Below, piece after piece: positions 13,323 to 24,960 of a DNA stretch of 64,000 nt. The notes below the pieces were generated by a model. That model was not told the origin of the DNA, did not search any database, and worked only from the letters and a program-made list of their open reading frames with translations. The stretch comes from Nectonema munidae (lineage: Eukaryota > Nematomorpha > Nectonematoida > Nectonematidae), in NCBI GenBank assembly GCA_030549495.1, contig JAUIRK010000014.1, positions 1,150,501-1,214,500 of the forward strand, written 5' to 3'. The translations under genes and the position numbers were made by a program. How positions within the stretch are numbered: the stretch's first letter is position 1; each line of letters starts with the position of its first letter.

Positions 13323-15227
13323 CTAGGAGAGTGAAGATGAATCGAGTAGGCACTTAATGGTTAGCCATGAGCCAGATTGGAGCCAAATATCAAACATATC
13401 AGAACTTTTGTCCTTAACGGCTGAAAAAAGAGCGTTAGTTGTATCCTTTTCATTCATATGATTCGTGTAGTCATTGAATTCCTTTAAAAAGAAAAGTAAA
13501 AAGTGGAAGTCCGAAACGGCTTCCATCAAAGTTAACGAGCAAAATTGGCTTAAGTACTGAAGCATGGTTTCCGTGTTTTGCAACTGAAGAAGAGCAAGTC
13601 TGTTCTCAATAGGAAAGGGTTCACACGAAAGCGTGTGGGCAGAAAAGAAGAATTGGGGAGTGATGAGTGTTGTAGTGGGTATGTCGACAATTAAATACTC
13701 TACAGGGAGAGGCTTGGCCTTTAACTTTTTGTCGTTGTTGTATTCGTCTTTGCAGCTGTAAAAGATGTCAGCAAGGTACGCTTTGCCTTCCACCGCATCT
13801 CTGGTATACGCAAGCTCGGGGGCATCGTGCGTTGGAAACAAAAGGTCTTCCTTAACGAGAGACATGCATCTGTCAGAAACTTGATAGCCTTCCATTTTAA
13901 TGCCACCTGATTCGTTGCCAGTTAAAATGACAGTCACGAATTTGGATCCGAAATAACCGGTGACAGAGTTTTTGCACACTCGAGGATATTTGTTCTGGAA
14001 AAAAGCGGCGGTAATGCATTCTTGAGCACTGATGACATAGGTATCTTTATTTCGCAAGCACTTAACTTTGCCAGACTTGTCATCTTCATTTTCCAAATCT
14101 GTGAATATCAAACCAATGATACTCAATCCCAACATCTTTGTCATATTCTCCACGGTTGTACTTTCATCTTCATACTCCGATTGTAACAGCTCAACACTTT
14201 TTTCAGTCGCGTACTGCGGAGGCTCATATATAGCTTTTACAATGGCCTTTACGCCCAATGGCACTTCACTATGAGCTTCAAATTTTCCATATAAAAACCC
14301 AAATCTTTGAAGACTTGATTGGCGCCAAAATTCAATAAATTTGTCAACAATATCTGCATTTTCAAAAACAATGTTATCAACGTGACGATAAATCTGACGA
14401 TTAAGAGTAATAGCAAGAGGCTGGCACTTTGAACAAATTCCTCTAGGCCAAGACAAATGTTCTTTACAATCGGCTTTCACGAGATACCTGTCAGTATTTT
14501 CTAAAGGCACCAATAACTTTTTCTTGTACAATGATGACGTCTTAGAACCGTTTCGCTGTAGTTCCTTCTTAACATACGCGTGAAAGGGCAAAAATTTGAT
14601 AGGAGGATTTCGCGAATTTAAATAGTTTTCATCATAAGGCTCGATCGGAGAACAATGGATGCATTTTGTATTATGCGAGTGACGACAGAGTTTTTCTTCA
14701 CAAGGTTTTTGAATTAAGCCATCCTGTTTCGTCAAAAAAGCATCAATATCATCTTCTTCTAGCTCTTCTTTTTCTTTAATAATATTTTCAAGGAATTCGC
14801 TTTGATTGTTGTTCCCTTGTCGAAGATTATCTCTAAGTTTTGGGGAAATAGAAAGAGCAGGGCCGGTTAAATAAAGCAAGTCTCCATGAAAAATGAACAA
14901 ATCTTTTATGGACTTGGTGAAATCCCCTTGTAAAAAAATCTCTTTGCTTTTAAGCTTATCACTGAATAATTTAACAAAATCTTTAACTTCTTCTAAGGAA
15001 AACTCCTTTATCACCATATCAAATAAATGTCCAGGATATTCCCTAGGATGAACTTGAAAGCGTCTCATACCGGCACTGCTCTGAACACGAACAGTCATTA
15101 CGTCATTATCAGACTTGGTATCATTCTTGTCGTTGTTTGCTTTAGAAGAAGATTCGGGAAGAACATGTGATTGTGGCACACTAGTTTTGCTTTTAGAAGT
15201 TGACTTGCTTCTGTCGCTATTTCGCAT
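13323..15227 (-). CDS. NPLOC4: NPL4 homologue, ubiquitin-binding cofactor of p97/VCP
   Basis: One uninterrupted 634-residue frame. Residues about 44-125 match the N-terminal UBX-like fold (MTVRVQSSAGMRRFQV). Residues about 178-280 are the NPL4 zinc-finger region: CRHSHNTKCIHC, PFHAYVK, then CKEHLSWPRGICSKCQP, supplying paired zinc ligands. From about 283 the MPN/NPL4 domain follows (YRHVDNIVFEN, FGFLYGKFEAH, GVKAIVKAIYEPPQ). In other animals NPL4 pairs with UFD1 and p97 to unfold polyubiquitylated clients in ER-associated and chromatin-associated degradation. The protein is slightly longer than human NPL4 (about 608), owing to a Ser/Lys-rich N-terminal leader. It ends without the C-terminal NZF ubiquitin-binding finger of mammalian NPL4. 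There is no intron in the coding region. The start is the first ATG of the frame; a second in-frame Met at residue 44 begins the conserved part and could also serve. Confidence 0.95.
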   Translation of the reverse strand: MRNSDRSKSTSKSKTSVPQSHVLPESSSKANNDKNDTKSDNDVMTVRVQSSAGMRRFQVHPREYPGHLFDMVIKEFSLEEVKDFVKLFSDKLKSKEIFLQGDFTKSIKDLFIFHGDLLYLTGPALSISPKLRDNLRQGNNNQSEFLENIIKEKEELEEDDIDAFLTKQDGLIQKPCEEKLCRHSHNTKCIHCSPIEPYDENYLNSRNPPIKFLPFHAYVKKELQRNGSKTSSLYKKKLLVPLENTDRYLVKADCKEHLSWPRGICSKCQPLAITLNRQIYRHVDNIVFENADIVDKFIEFWRQSSLQRFGFLYGKFEAHSEVPLGVKAIVKAIYEPPQYATEKSVELLQSEYEDESTTVENMTKMLGLSIIGLIFTDLENEDDKSGKVKCLRNKDTYVISAQECITAAFFQNKYPRVCKNSVTGYFGSKFVTVILTGNESGGIKMEGYQVSDRCMSLVKEDLLFPTHDAPELAYTRDAVEGKAYLADIFYSCKDEYNNDKKLKAKPLPVEYLIVDIPTTTLITPQFFFSAHTLSCEPFPIENRLALLQLQNTETMLQYLSQFCSLTLMEAVSDFHFLLFFLKEFNDYTNHMNEKDTTNALFSAVKDKSSDMFDIWLQSGSWLTIKCLLDSSSLS

Positions 15228-15437
15228 TTTTAATTAAATTACAAGTTTCTATAATCTCTAAAAACCCGAATAATAAAGTAATTAAATATTTTAGTACATA
15301 TTCTATAACACTTATATATTGATAAAATGAAGCATATTTGTGCATACCAGCAATCTAGGGACTAGGAGGTGTGTGGCTTGAGAAAAATGTTATGTAAATT
15401 TACAAGCTAATTTGCAAAAAAAACATGTATTATCAAG

Positions 15438-16440
15438 CAGGGATGTCAAACACACGCCCCACGGGACGCATTGGGTCCGACAAAAGTTACAGTGCGGCCC
15501 GTCGAATATTTTGAGAAAATATTCCATGAGTTGAAGCTTGAGATTCCCATTTACATCCCCTTTTACAGTCGATGCATCAGAATTTTGAAAAAAAAATTAA
15601 AATGACCAACTTGTAAGAAGGAGTGTTGACAATTGCTCTAGATCACTATTATCCGAATTGCGGCACGAGGGCCACCTGTGGTCCTGAGTATTGTCAAAAG
15701 CGGCATGCATCCTATTTTGGAGAATTGTGCTTTTTTGCATATTTTGAATTAGAGCAAGGCACGCTTATAGTCTACTGCTGCTCATGAACTCCACTTTGCA
15801 TTAGTTATTCAAAACACACTTTAAACTTATTTTATTATAAATATTAATGTTTTATATAAAAATATTATATATTTTACGGATCTAGAATTAATTTCTCCTT
15901 CTACTTTTTTGAACAAAAAATTCAATAATAAATTGTTGGTATACTTCCTAATTTCCGTTTACAGATGGAAAAAACGTTGTTTTTTGAATAATATCATGTA
16001 TAGCAATCTTTTTTGTTACGTAGGTTTCGTTTTTTTGTACCCCTCTACCACCATATGCTGGAGAAAATGTCTTATTTTTTAAATACTTTAATATTTTTCA
16101 AATATGTTTTCACCCTTACTTAAAAACGCCTCCTTGTTTTTTTCGTGACTTTTTAAGGAAATTTTGGAAAAATTGAAAATAATTATAAAACTATATATTA
16201 GTATAAAAACCAATACAAACTATTTTGCTTGTATAGATTAAGTTACCTAATTAATAGTTGAGAAACGTTTGAAAAAATCAAGATCGTTCTAGTGTTAATT
16301 ATATTTACTAGTTATTTTAGTAAAAATAACTGCTCTAATAATAAAATTGGATAATTTTATATATCTATAATTATATCATTAGAATTAATTAATAGTAAAA
16401 CAAGTAATGCGGCCTACGCAAAAAAGGGTCGAATTCCCTG
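15438..16440. mobile_element. Possible non-autonomous hAT-like element between NPLOC4 and ATG7
   Basis: The left end reads CAGGGATGTCAAACAC. The right end, on the opposite strand, reads CAGGGAATTCGACCC, followed by a similar Cys-poor GGCCGCATT-type stretch. Both ends carry GCGGCC-rich words unlike the A+T-rich core. CAGGG(G/A)TGTCAAA is a typical hAT terminal sequence. No clean 8-bp target duplication was seen, and no transposase is encoded. An alternative is a decayed repeat of another class. Confidence 0.45.
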
Positions 16441-16606
16441 CTGCAGATATTAAAATAACTACAAAGGATTAAAATGAAGCTGTTAGAACACAGAAATCAA
16501 AGATCATTTCAGAGTTACACTTATTAATTTCATAGATTTTGTAACAAGCATTAAGAGGTCGTTTCCCCTTATGAAAAACAAAGCTTTTTCATCTTCAATT
16601 GCAGTA

Positions 16607-16612
16607 TTTATT
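16607..16612 (-). terminator. Poly(A) signal of ATG7
   Basis: TTTATT on + (AATAAA on -) lies about 83 bases after the ATG7 stop codon, in a typical position. Confidence 0.45.
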
Positions 16613-16694
16613 TTAAAATTACACTGTTATGATGATAAAATATTTGACAAAATTTTATTATATTTAGAAAACAATCTTTTATAAATAAATATAT

Positions 16695-18788
16695 TCAGTA
16701 AATATCATCGCTTTTTTCTGGTTCATTTATTTGATCAGAGGAAGAAGAAGATGCACAATCAAAGGTTAAAATATCGGAGCTCAATTCATCAATGGACTTA
16801 AAATAGGTATCGAGACCACAAACTTCTTCTACAAACGAAACAGGAGAAGGTGCCGTGAAGATTTGCATTAAAAAGTCAACACCTTCACTCAAATACCTTT
16901 GAATCATCACTTCACAACACGCTGAACACTTGGAAAAAGAATGCGTTTGAGGAGTCATAATGGAGAAGTCGGAGAGAAAGACGCGAATCTGATGAGGAAC
17001 TTTTCCTAAGCATGTTGTGAAAATGGAATTGACGTTGTCGGTGGGATCACGCTGAGCGAGCGAAGCAAACAATTCAACAGCATACCCAGAGGCCATTTGC
17101 GATAAAGCAGAACGAGAAACGGTGCACTCTTGATCTATACTGCGATCTCGCGTGGAGTTAGTTGGAACGCTGATGTCATGGCAGAAATAACAACCCAATC
17201 GTGGCGAAGGATCTTTACCATTTTTTTCAAAGGAATAAACTCCGTGCCGAATCACAACAAACGAGTCAAAGCCGAGCGCAGCAGTAATCGCAATCTTTTG
17301 ATGAGCACAAGCTAATAGAGTAGGAAGCCATCGACTTTCCCTACTATCCGTCAACAGAAAAATTACGTCACAATCCGAACTCATGATTCGGATGAGTTTT
17401 TGCAGTGTTTCTCTCAGTTCAGCCTCGTTAGAGTATTGATGGCCAAGCATCGGAATGGCAAAGCTATGTGAAGAAACATTCAAAGTGGGGTTAATTTTTT
17501 TTAAATTAGTTGCGGCACATTCTGATTTTAGTATAGGCAGTGGATTGAGAACATCTTGAAAGGTAAAAAGCGACTGGCGTAGGATATTTGACGCTGAAAC
17601 ATGAGCAGAGTCGATAAATGCAATATCTTCAATACCCCAACTTAACAAACCGCGCGCAATGTTACAGCCAAGAGTTCCAGCACCAATCAACAAGCATCTA
17701 GACTTTGTAAATGCTGAAATATTCAAGTCACGAATATTTCTCCATTTCATCAAACTGATGTTCAAAGATTTGACGCTGTTAAACTTTTCAAGAGGATCAA
17801 GGAGGGAAGATATGTCCGCAAATTTATACTTGGAATCATCTATCAAATTAGTCTTATCCCATCCAATGATTGTATTTGAATTAAGAAGACGATCTGACTC
17901 AGATGCTGCTCTCAGCCAAAAGGTAAAAACAAAGGAATAGGAAGGTAAAACACTACCGGTCTCACTTAACTTCAGAGATAAGATTTTAACTTTTTGTGAA
18001 TTTGGAATTACATGAGTTATAGAAAAAAGGAAATTTCTGAGCGGCCAACTTGGAAAATCGCCAATACTTGATGTATTTCGAAATACGAAAAAAGTTGAAG
18101 TTAAATCCTCATTTTGAGCAGGAAGAGAAAGTTTATCAAGAGGAAAAAAGGTATACTCTTCTTCCTCTTTTTTCATAATAAAGTAAAAATGTGTTCCTTG
18201 ATTTTTATCATTCACAAAGTTCAAAAAAGAATTATTTAGAGATTCGATTTCAGGAAAAGAATTTTGCAAATACTGGCATAAATTACAGGATACTTCTAGC
18301 GAAAAGTCCGAAGCTGGTAGGCACAGAGTGGGATATGCGATGTTGTAGTAAAATTTATGCCGTTTTAAATCAGCAAAGCAAATAAGCAAAAATGTTAAAA
18401 GAGAATTACATCCTTTATCAAGCCAAGTTGCATTAAGCACACTTTCCTTGATTTTATTCGCATAAAAAGTGAGCAGGTCTTCTTTAGAAAGGTTTAGAAA
18501 AGAATCCAAAGAGTTTTTACATATTAGAAAGCCATTCAGCTCTAATGAATCAGGCGGAATAGATTTTTTGGTGAAGGAATCTTCGTTGATATTCACAAGG
18601 CAGGGCAGAGAATCTGATATAGGGGATGTAGGAGGGCATTCACCAATTATAGAAACCGGCTCCTCGCTTAACTTCCATTTATGAAGTTTTAAATGACTCA
18701 ATTTGATCCAAAAGGAGGGATGTATAAATGTTGCAAAAGGAACAAACTTTAAAAGACTTGAAGTCTCTCCCTTTTCAAACGTTGGCAT
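16695..18788 (-). CDS. ATG7: Ubiquitin-like modifier-activating enzyme ATG7 (E1-like)
   Basis: One 697-residue frame, about the length of human ATG7 (703). The N-terminal domain shows KFVPFATFIHPSFW, FADLKRHKFYYN, YPTLCLP and WPLRNFLFSITH. The adenylation domain starts with the nucleotide-binding loop GAGTLGCNIARG (residues 369-380) and continues with DSRESRWLPTLL and TAALGFDSFVVIRHG. The catalytic cysteine is C555 in DQECTVSRS. Zinc-ligand pairs are C533/C536 (LGCYFCHD) and C621/C624 (SKCSACC). VPHQIRVFLSDF is conserved, and an acidic tail (EPEKSDDIY) matches the family's C-terminus. ATG7 activates ATG12 and ATG8/LC3 proteins with ATP and passes them to ATG10 and ATG3 in the cytosol during autophagosome formation. 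All key residues are present, so the gene looks functional. No coding introns are present. Confidence 0.97.
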   Translation of the reverse strand: MPTFEKGETSSLLKFVPFATFIHPSFWIKLSHLKLHKWKLSEEPVSIIGECPPTSPISDSLPCLVNINEDSFTKKSIPPDSLELNGFLICKNSLDSFLNLSKEDLLTFYANKIKESVLNATWLDKGCNSLLTFLLICFADLKRHKFYYNIAYPTLCLPASDFSLEVSCNLCQYLQNSFPEIESLNNSFLNFVNDKNQGTHFYFIMKKEEEEYTFFPLDKLSLPAQNEDLTSTFFVFRNTSSIGDFPSWPLRNFLFSITHVIPNSQKVKILSLKLSETGSVLPSYSFVFTFWLRAASESDRLLNSNTIIGWDKTNLIDDSKYKFADISSLLDPLEKFNSVKSLNISLMKWRNIRDLNISAFTKSRCLLIGAGTLGCNIARGLLSWGIEDIAFIDSAHVSASNILRQSLFTFQDVLNPLPILKSECAATNLKKINPTLNVSSHSFAIPMLGHQYSNEAELRETLQKLIRIMSSDCDVIFLLTDSRESRWLPTLLACAHQKIAITAALGFDSFVVIRHGVYSFEKNGKDPSPRLGCYFCHDISVPTNSTRDRSIDQECTVSRSALSQMASGYAVELFASLAQRDPTDNVNSIFTTCLGKVPHQIRVFLSDFSIMTPQTHSFSKCSACCEVMIQRYLSEGVDFLMQIFTAPSPVSFVEEVCGLDTYFKSIDELSSDILTFDCASSSSSDQINEPEKSDDIY

Positions 18789-18790
18789 TG

Positions 18791-18945
18791 CTTAAACAAT
18801 TAAGGAATGAAAAGCAAGCAAAAGTGTTATATAAATTCTCTAAGACTCACGTAATATTATTATAAAAATAATATTAATACAGCAACATATTACTTAACAA
18901 TTATTATAATTCATTCATTTACTAATATTGAATACTTAGTCTCAC
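18791..18945 (-). other. Probable intron in the ATG7 5' UTR
   Basis: On the minus strand a pyrimidine-rich tract ends TTGTTTAAG two bases before the ATG7 start codon. About 155 bases upstream CCAGATAG is followed by GTGAGACT, a good donor. The sequence just upstream of the donor (18946 to about 19010) is more G+C-rich than its surroundings, fitting a non-coding first exon. This is an inference from splice signals only. Confidence 0.45.
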
Positions 18946-18946
18946 C

Positions 18947-19650
18947 TATCTGGAAAGACAATGGCAATGTCACGACGAGGAATCGAAAGTTAGTTGGCGG
19001 AATCAATCATCATAGATACTTTAACCATTATTCCATCTGCAGTCGAAAAATAATTTTCATTGTTACAGGTGATGATAATATATAACAGGAGTAATTGTTA
19101 AAAGTCAATTAGATTGAAAAATACTACTATTTACTTTGGACATTTTACGTTTCAAATGTATCCAACTAAAGTATAATAAGAGTGTACTCGTTTTTTTATT
19201 ATTTAAAGATATGCTATCATCAAGTCTAGGTGAGTCAATTTTCATGAAGTCATCTTATCAAAACTATCCCTCAAATATACATATTAAGTGTGGAAAGCGA
19301 ACACATACAGGCTTCAAATGATGTGAAGAATCGAGAACTTATTCAAAGTGGGAAATCAAAATATTTAGAAATACGTAAGTTGGATAGTGGAATGATGTAG
19401 TAGATGCAAAGTTGGTCAGTTAACTAAAAAGAGTTAAATTGAAAGGAAGTGTAAACTGTGAATAGCAGTTCCACAATTAAAACATTACATTTTGTAGATA
19501 TTAACAATATTTTATAATAAAATATTCATTAAAACAAAACTAGGTTACACTTAGAACTGTAATTTTTAAAATATTTATATCAATAAAAAGATTGCAAATA
19601 AAAAGCTTTATGCTTGAAAATAGTGGCTTAAAATATATGCACACATAATA
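18947..19650. other. ATG7 upstream region
   Basis: The first 60 or so bases probably hold the ATG7 non-coding first exon. The rest is A+T-rich, with no recognisable promoter box and only short open frames. Confidence 0.35.
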
Positions 19651-19652
19651 TA

Positions 19653-20491
19653 GATGGTGGTCCAAAAAAAACGTTCGCTTTTAAAAATTACCAATAACTC
19701 CTAAATTATCTAACAAAAATAGTAAAAATTTAAACCTAAGAGTATAATTAATGTTTTTTAAATAGTAAGAATTTTGAAATTGTTATTTTTTTTTAATCCT
19801 TTCATTGTCAGAAAAATCAGACGATATTTATTAAAAAGCAGAAAATAGATAATGCCTTTTACTGAAGAAGATAAAATTCTTATTAAACATTACCAAATAG
19901 ATAAGAAGTACGGCAGAATGAAATTAATGAAAAAATTCCCTCACAAAAAATGAACTTTAGGAGGATTAGGTATACTTTTAAAGAAAATTGATAAAACTGG
20001 AGGCATAAAAAGAAAAGCTGGAAGCGGCCGTCCTAAGACAGCAAGAAATGACAAGAACATCAAAGAAGTTTCAGAAAGGATTCTCAGTCAGGAAAGTAAC
20101 CTGAAAGTCCCGAAACACCTGCACAAATATCACTCAATAGGAATTTCCCAAAGTAGCATAAAACGCATCATCAAGCAAGATCTCGGCCTTATAAAAAAAT
20201 TCGTGCTCAAAAATTAAGCATTTCAAACAAAGTTAAACGAGTCGTGTGTGCAGAGGCACAAAAATTGAATGTTCAATGATTTGACTGAACTGAAAAACCT
20301 CTTTATTCAATAATGGTCAAAATTCCCACAGAATGAGATCGATTCTGCTAATGAACAATTTAGACCTAGGCTTCGAAAGTTGATCGAAACGGAAGGAAAA
20401 CATATAAAACAATTTTTCTAACTATTGTTATTCTTGAAATTTTAGTTAAAGTTTTATTAATAAATTTTTAACTTTTTTTTGGACCACCCTG
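19653..20491 (+). mobile_element. Internally deleted Tc1/mariner transposon
   Basis: TA dinucleotides flank both sides. The left end reads GATGGTGGTCCAAAAAAAA and the right end, on the opposite strand, reads CAGGGTGGTCCAAAAAAAA. The transposase N-terminus starts at 19852 (MPFTEEDKILIKHYQ) with helix-turn-helix sequence and the GSGRPKTARN linker typical of Tc1/mariner. It is interrupted by TGA at 19951 and later frame breaks. After about 20220 the catalytic DDE/DDD core is gone, and the sequence jumps to the C-terminal tail (RPRLRKLIETEGKHIKQFF) near 20340-20420. At 839 bases it is well short of a full copy (about 1.2-1.3 kb). Confidence 0.85.
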
Positions 20492-20493
20492 TA

Positions 20494-22620
20494 TATAAAT
20501 AATCCATTATAGTATTTACTTATGGTTTTTTATAAGGTAAACTCGACATAGGTAAAATATTGACAAAAAAGTGAGTCAAACTTTATTAAAACTCTAAAAA
20601 AAAGTTGCTGCTTTATAAGCAAGGTTGCGGATTCAAAGAAAAATATTGGGCTATCCGAAGTACTTAGCGATCGTTCACAAATGACATGGATGCTGTTACT
20701 GGTGGCAACAAAGATTGAGTATGAGGTTTCTTATGATGTTTTTCTATGTATGATTTGCCTACCATAGAACCTGCCAAAAGCGAATACGTCTATATCCGAT
20801 CCAGTTTTTTCATCCCCACTCCTTTCTAAATTGATGTGTACGAGAGCTGACCTTTTGTAACGCATCCTATGTCACTCCATTTTAGGCAATAAAAAACGTA
20901 GTAAAAAGAGTCAATCTTGCTTTAAATTAAATAAAAACTCGTGAAGCATTATTTTCACACTCTTTCCCAGTTGTATTTGTTGCTGATATTTTCACAAGGA
21001 CAGAAAATGACACTTGCAATCACTCAAGATGAAGCTCAAAAGAGCATGATCTAAATTTTTTACTTTGAAGGAGAAGAAAGGAAAGATATAACCAAAAAAT
21101 TATTCACGAATCTACTGATGATTATATGTTAGTAAAGTAAATCACAAAATTTATACCTTATTTTATATACAAAAAACACATTTTTTAAGAATTTCAAAAT
21201 GTCAACAGCGATTTAGCCTATCTAGTAGGACATCTGGAGTTGTATTTGAGCAGCAAGCTTTGAAATTCACACCTTAACATCTGTCAGCATCGTGAGTAAT
21301 CTCATTTCAGATACAAGAGCATGCCTGTTTTATTCTGTTTTTTTAAATGAACTTTCAATTACCAAATAATGGGATCTATTAAATCATAATACATATCCAA
21401 TATTTATAACACATACAAAGACTTCTCATTTGATCAGGAGACTAGTAAATTTTTTTAATCCGTTTCTTAAAACGAATTCATCTCGTGATTTCTTCTAATT
21501 TAATGAAAAATATTTTGAAATAAAACATAACTACAATTAACAAATTACGTATTACAATAATATATTAAAAATCTTTGATGAAGGAATAATTAGCAGCTCT
21601 ATATGCAAGTGCAGACCACCTAATCATAAGATGCCATTATCTAATGAAATTATCAAACATGCTACATTATTTAATACGTCTAATCATTTTAATTTGGAAT
21701 TTAAATAAGTAGAGGTTATTAATTTACGATTTCTGGAATTAACTTTTAACATCGGCATTGGATAGAGAGTTCTTCTGTTATCAATTATTGTACGAAACTC
21801 TTTGCAAGTTTGGCAAATGGATAGAGAAGTAGTAAGCTATGCTCAAGACCCTCCACTAATGAACTTATTTTTAACTACTGCCGAAGATTGCCCAACTGGT
21901 ATTTATAATTCCACACAGCGAAGCTTTCTATGAAATGAAGGTATTTTAAGTGCTATCAAAAAGATTATTATTGAAGGCACGAGAAGTACACTCTTGTTTT
22001 AATATAAGAAACTAGTACTCATGCACCCCTAAAGAAGGCATCCCACTCATATTACTCGTTCTATTACCCAATGACATGATAAAGAGATTCTATAATTATC
22101 TTTTTTATACTTTGTAAGCATTTGTCAATATTAATAACAATACAAATTAGAAAAATTAGGATGATCATGAAAGAGTTAGATCCAATAAGTCATATGGTTT
22201 TATTGTTTCACTAGTAATCGAAAAATCTTCCCCAATTTTCTAAGTTGAAAAAGTCAGCGAACTCGATATTTTTAATTTCATTTTAATAATCTTTATATAT
22301 TGTCTGGTGAAAATTATTCTAGGCGAGATTTTAAGAAACTTTATTACGACTTTCCATGTATAATGTTTGGATTCATAATCATAAGATCCAAATAAATTTA
22401 AGCATAACATTGAAAAATAAAGATAAGAGATTTCAGCAGTAAAAAATTGATTTTCCTGAGAAACTTTTACTTTTCGATTTTTTAGTTTCATATATATATA
22501 TAAAACAGCGTAATTATGAGCAAAACATCAAAATAACACGTGCTGGAAGATAAGTTACTCATAAATAACAGACATGAAAAACACATTAACGGATTCTTGA
22601 CGTCAAATTATAGAAGGAAA
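20494..22620. other. Intergenic A+T-rich DNA with nothing assigned
   Basis: No open frame above about 80 codons and no known domain was recognised. A short stretch near 21007-21110 could translate as a transposase-like N-terminus but is interrupted and too short to name. Confidence 0.4.
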
Positions 22621-22624
22621 AAAT

Positions 22625-23300
22625 AGAACTTACACTGTTTTAAAATGGCCATAAGATATTTGGAATTTAAATTTTAAAATTCTGATTTTATTTCCATCTT
22701 TTTCATATAACATAGACTAGGTCATTTGTAACAATCAGAGTTAGGAATTCGAAAGGAAAATATCCAACTCTTACTCTAACGGCAAAAAAATTTAAAATAT
22801 GTAATTTAACTTTTTAGTTAAATCCCAATTTTTTAAATAGAACCAACCTTAATTCTTTACTTCAATCCAAATTTTTTGATCTTAAAAATATATAAAATCA
22901 AATCGATTCAATTGAAAAATAGATAATTTTCATGTGAATTTAAGTGCATTCAAGTAAAAAAAAATAGATTTTCAAAACTAATTAATCCATACCAATCTTT
23001 AAATTTAATAAAAATTTTAAATAACAGTATCAATAAATAAAATCAAATAGAAATATTTATTTTGTTTAAATTCACTTTCAATGAAAATTTGGTTCAGTCG
23101 AAAGTGACATTAAAAATAGAACAAAAGGTTGTTAAAAATAGAAATAGGATTTTTTAATATATCTAAACTTGACTCCAGGTAGAACTTGCTCATAGCAGAG
23201 ACAGAGAACCCGAATTTGGAGTTACAGCACTCTTACTTTAAGATTCTGCATTCACCCCTAATTTGAAGTAACTTTTCAAGTAAATTTCATATCTAAAAAA
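22625..23300 (+). repeat. Left arm of a long inverted repeat
   Basis: Read against the opposite strand of 30600-31540 this stretch aligns along its length with gaps. Shared blocks include TTTGTAACAATC, GGAAAATATCCAAC, TCAATCCAAATTTTTT, AAATCAAATCGATTCAATTG, TTAATCCATACC and AAGTGACATTAAAA. The arms are about 8.9 kb apart at their outer ends and are clearly diverged. They carry no coding sequence. They could be two copies of one repeat family in opposite orientation or the ends of one large old element. Confidence 0.7.
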
Positions 23301-23699
23301 TTATTATCGTTCAATTTTGATAAATTAGTATAATTATCGATTTATGAAAAGAAAGACATCAATTGACCATAAGGGCCACTTATATATTTTGTATGTTTAA
23401 GTGTTTTTTGATTTAATCCTTATTTTTACTCTAATATAAGCTCAAAAATACATTTTGTATAGAATTAATTTATAACAGAATTTCGTAGCTTCTATCTACT
23501 ATATATTTAAGAAAAACAATGATAGTTACTCATTTAAGGGAAATTTCCTATCCGTTTGTTCATTGAAAATTCATTGAACTTAATAAGTTCAGGTGTACTT
23601 AATCTTATTCCAAAAGTTCCGCTGGCTTCTTTTGAATTTTTTCATCAGAGACCCATGAATCTATCATATTAGGAAAAATTATAAATACGCGATCAAATT

Positions 23700-24960
23700 T
23701 ATCCCAAATTACAACTATCTTAACAATTATAATTTTAGATATGTAGCGAGATCTTTTTTTTAGCGAGAGAGAATTTTATTATAAAAAAAGAGAGTTCAAA
23801 AAAGTAATAAAGTGGAAAAAACAATACACACATGAAGAACTATATCATCTTTTTCAAGATTATCATTATAGGAAAAATCAATAGCCAAATATGGCTCTGA
23901 ATTAGATTTTTCCAGTTGAATAAATAAAAAAAAATATTTGAAGTGTAGTCCCTCTTATTTATGTTAAAAATTACTCGTATAGCTCTCTTTTGAAGAATTT
24001 CAATACGTTTTTTGACAAAAAGAAACCAATTTATGATGTTATAATTAACATAGGAAAGGAATAATTGCTTATAAATCAAAAGTTTAATCTTCAAAGGGAA
24101 AATATTTTTAGTAAAAAAGAAAATACCAATGACTCGATTTAGATTGAGCGCCAACTGATCGATGTGTTGCCTAAATTTCATTTTATTATCAAATAATAAC
24201 CCAAGTATTTTTACATTTTTTCCTTCAGCAATACCTGTGGACTTTAAAAAGTTATATTTCCTATTCTTATTGGAGATTATCATGCATTTGGATTTCTTTT
24301 TGTTCAAAATCAAATTATTTTCATAACACCAGTATGTTCTTGTTCAAGCTATATGTGTCAATAACTTCACCATTTTTTACTTTAGATAAAGGAAATAAGC
24401 GCAGATGTCGTCTGCAAAGAGTAGAAACTTAAAAAGTTTTGGAAGGAAGAAAATGTTGCTGGTAGCTATGCTGAAAAGTAAGGGCCCCAAAATTGATCCC
24501 TGCAGGAGACCATTTTTGAGGGATAGCTTCTTAGAAAACGCATCATTCAATTTAACAATTTGATACCTATTAATAAGGTATGAGTTAAAAAAAAAACAAC
24601 GAACTTCTACTGAACCCACATTCATTCAAATTCTTGAAGATTGATGAGTGATTAACTCTGTCAAAAGCCTTTGTCAGGTCAAAGAGAAAAATTACTGCGT
24701 CATCCTTTTTTTCAAAAATTTCAACTGTCTTATTAATTATTATTATGAGGTTCCGTCGAATAATGTTGGCGAAATCCAAATTGATAGTCATTTAAGTAAT
24801 TTATTGAACCCAAGTAAGTCATCACTTGATGTATAAATTCCTCAAATATTTTTGAAAGTGTGGGGATAATTGAAATAGGTCTGTAATTATCTATACAGTT
24901 CCTATCATTTTTCTTATGTACACACGTACACCTTTATGTAGCTTAAGTATTTTAGGAAAG
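23700..24960 (-). mobile_element. 5'-truncated LINE fragment with reverse transcriptase (copy A)
   Basis: On the minus strand the RT runs from about 24950 (RPISIIPTLSKIFEEFIHQ) through QFGFRQHYST, FDLTKAFDRVNHSSI, LLQGSILGPLLFSI and FLLFADDICAYF. The FADD catalytic motif is at 24407-24418. It continues to GLLFDNKMKFRQHIDQL and a thumb/connection region ending near 23840. This order and the FADD box place it with CR1/Jockey/I-type LINEs. Several frame changes break it, and the endonuclease domain is not seen to the right, so it is a dead 5'-truncated copy. It lies opposite in orientation to the LINE at 27.4-30.5 kb. Confidence 0.85.
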
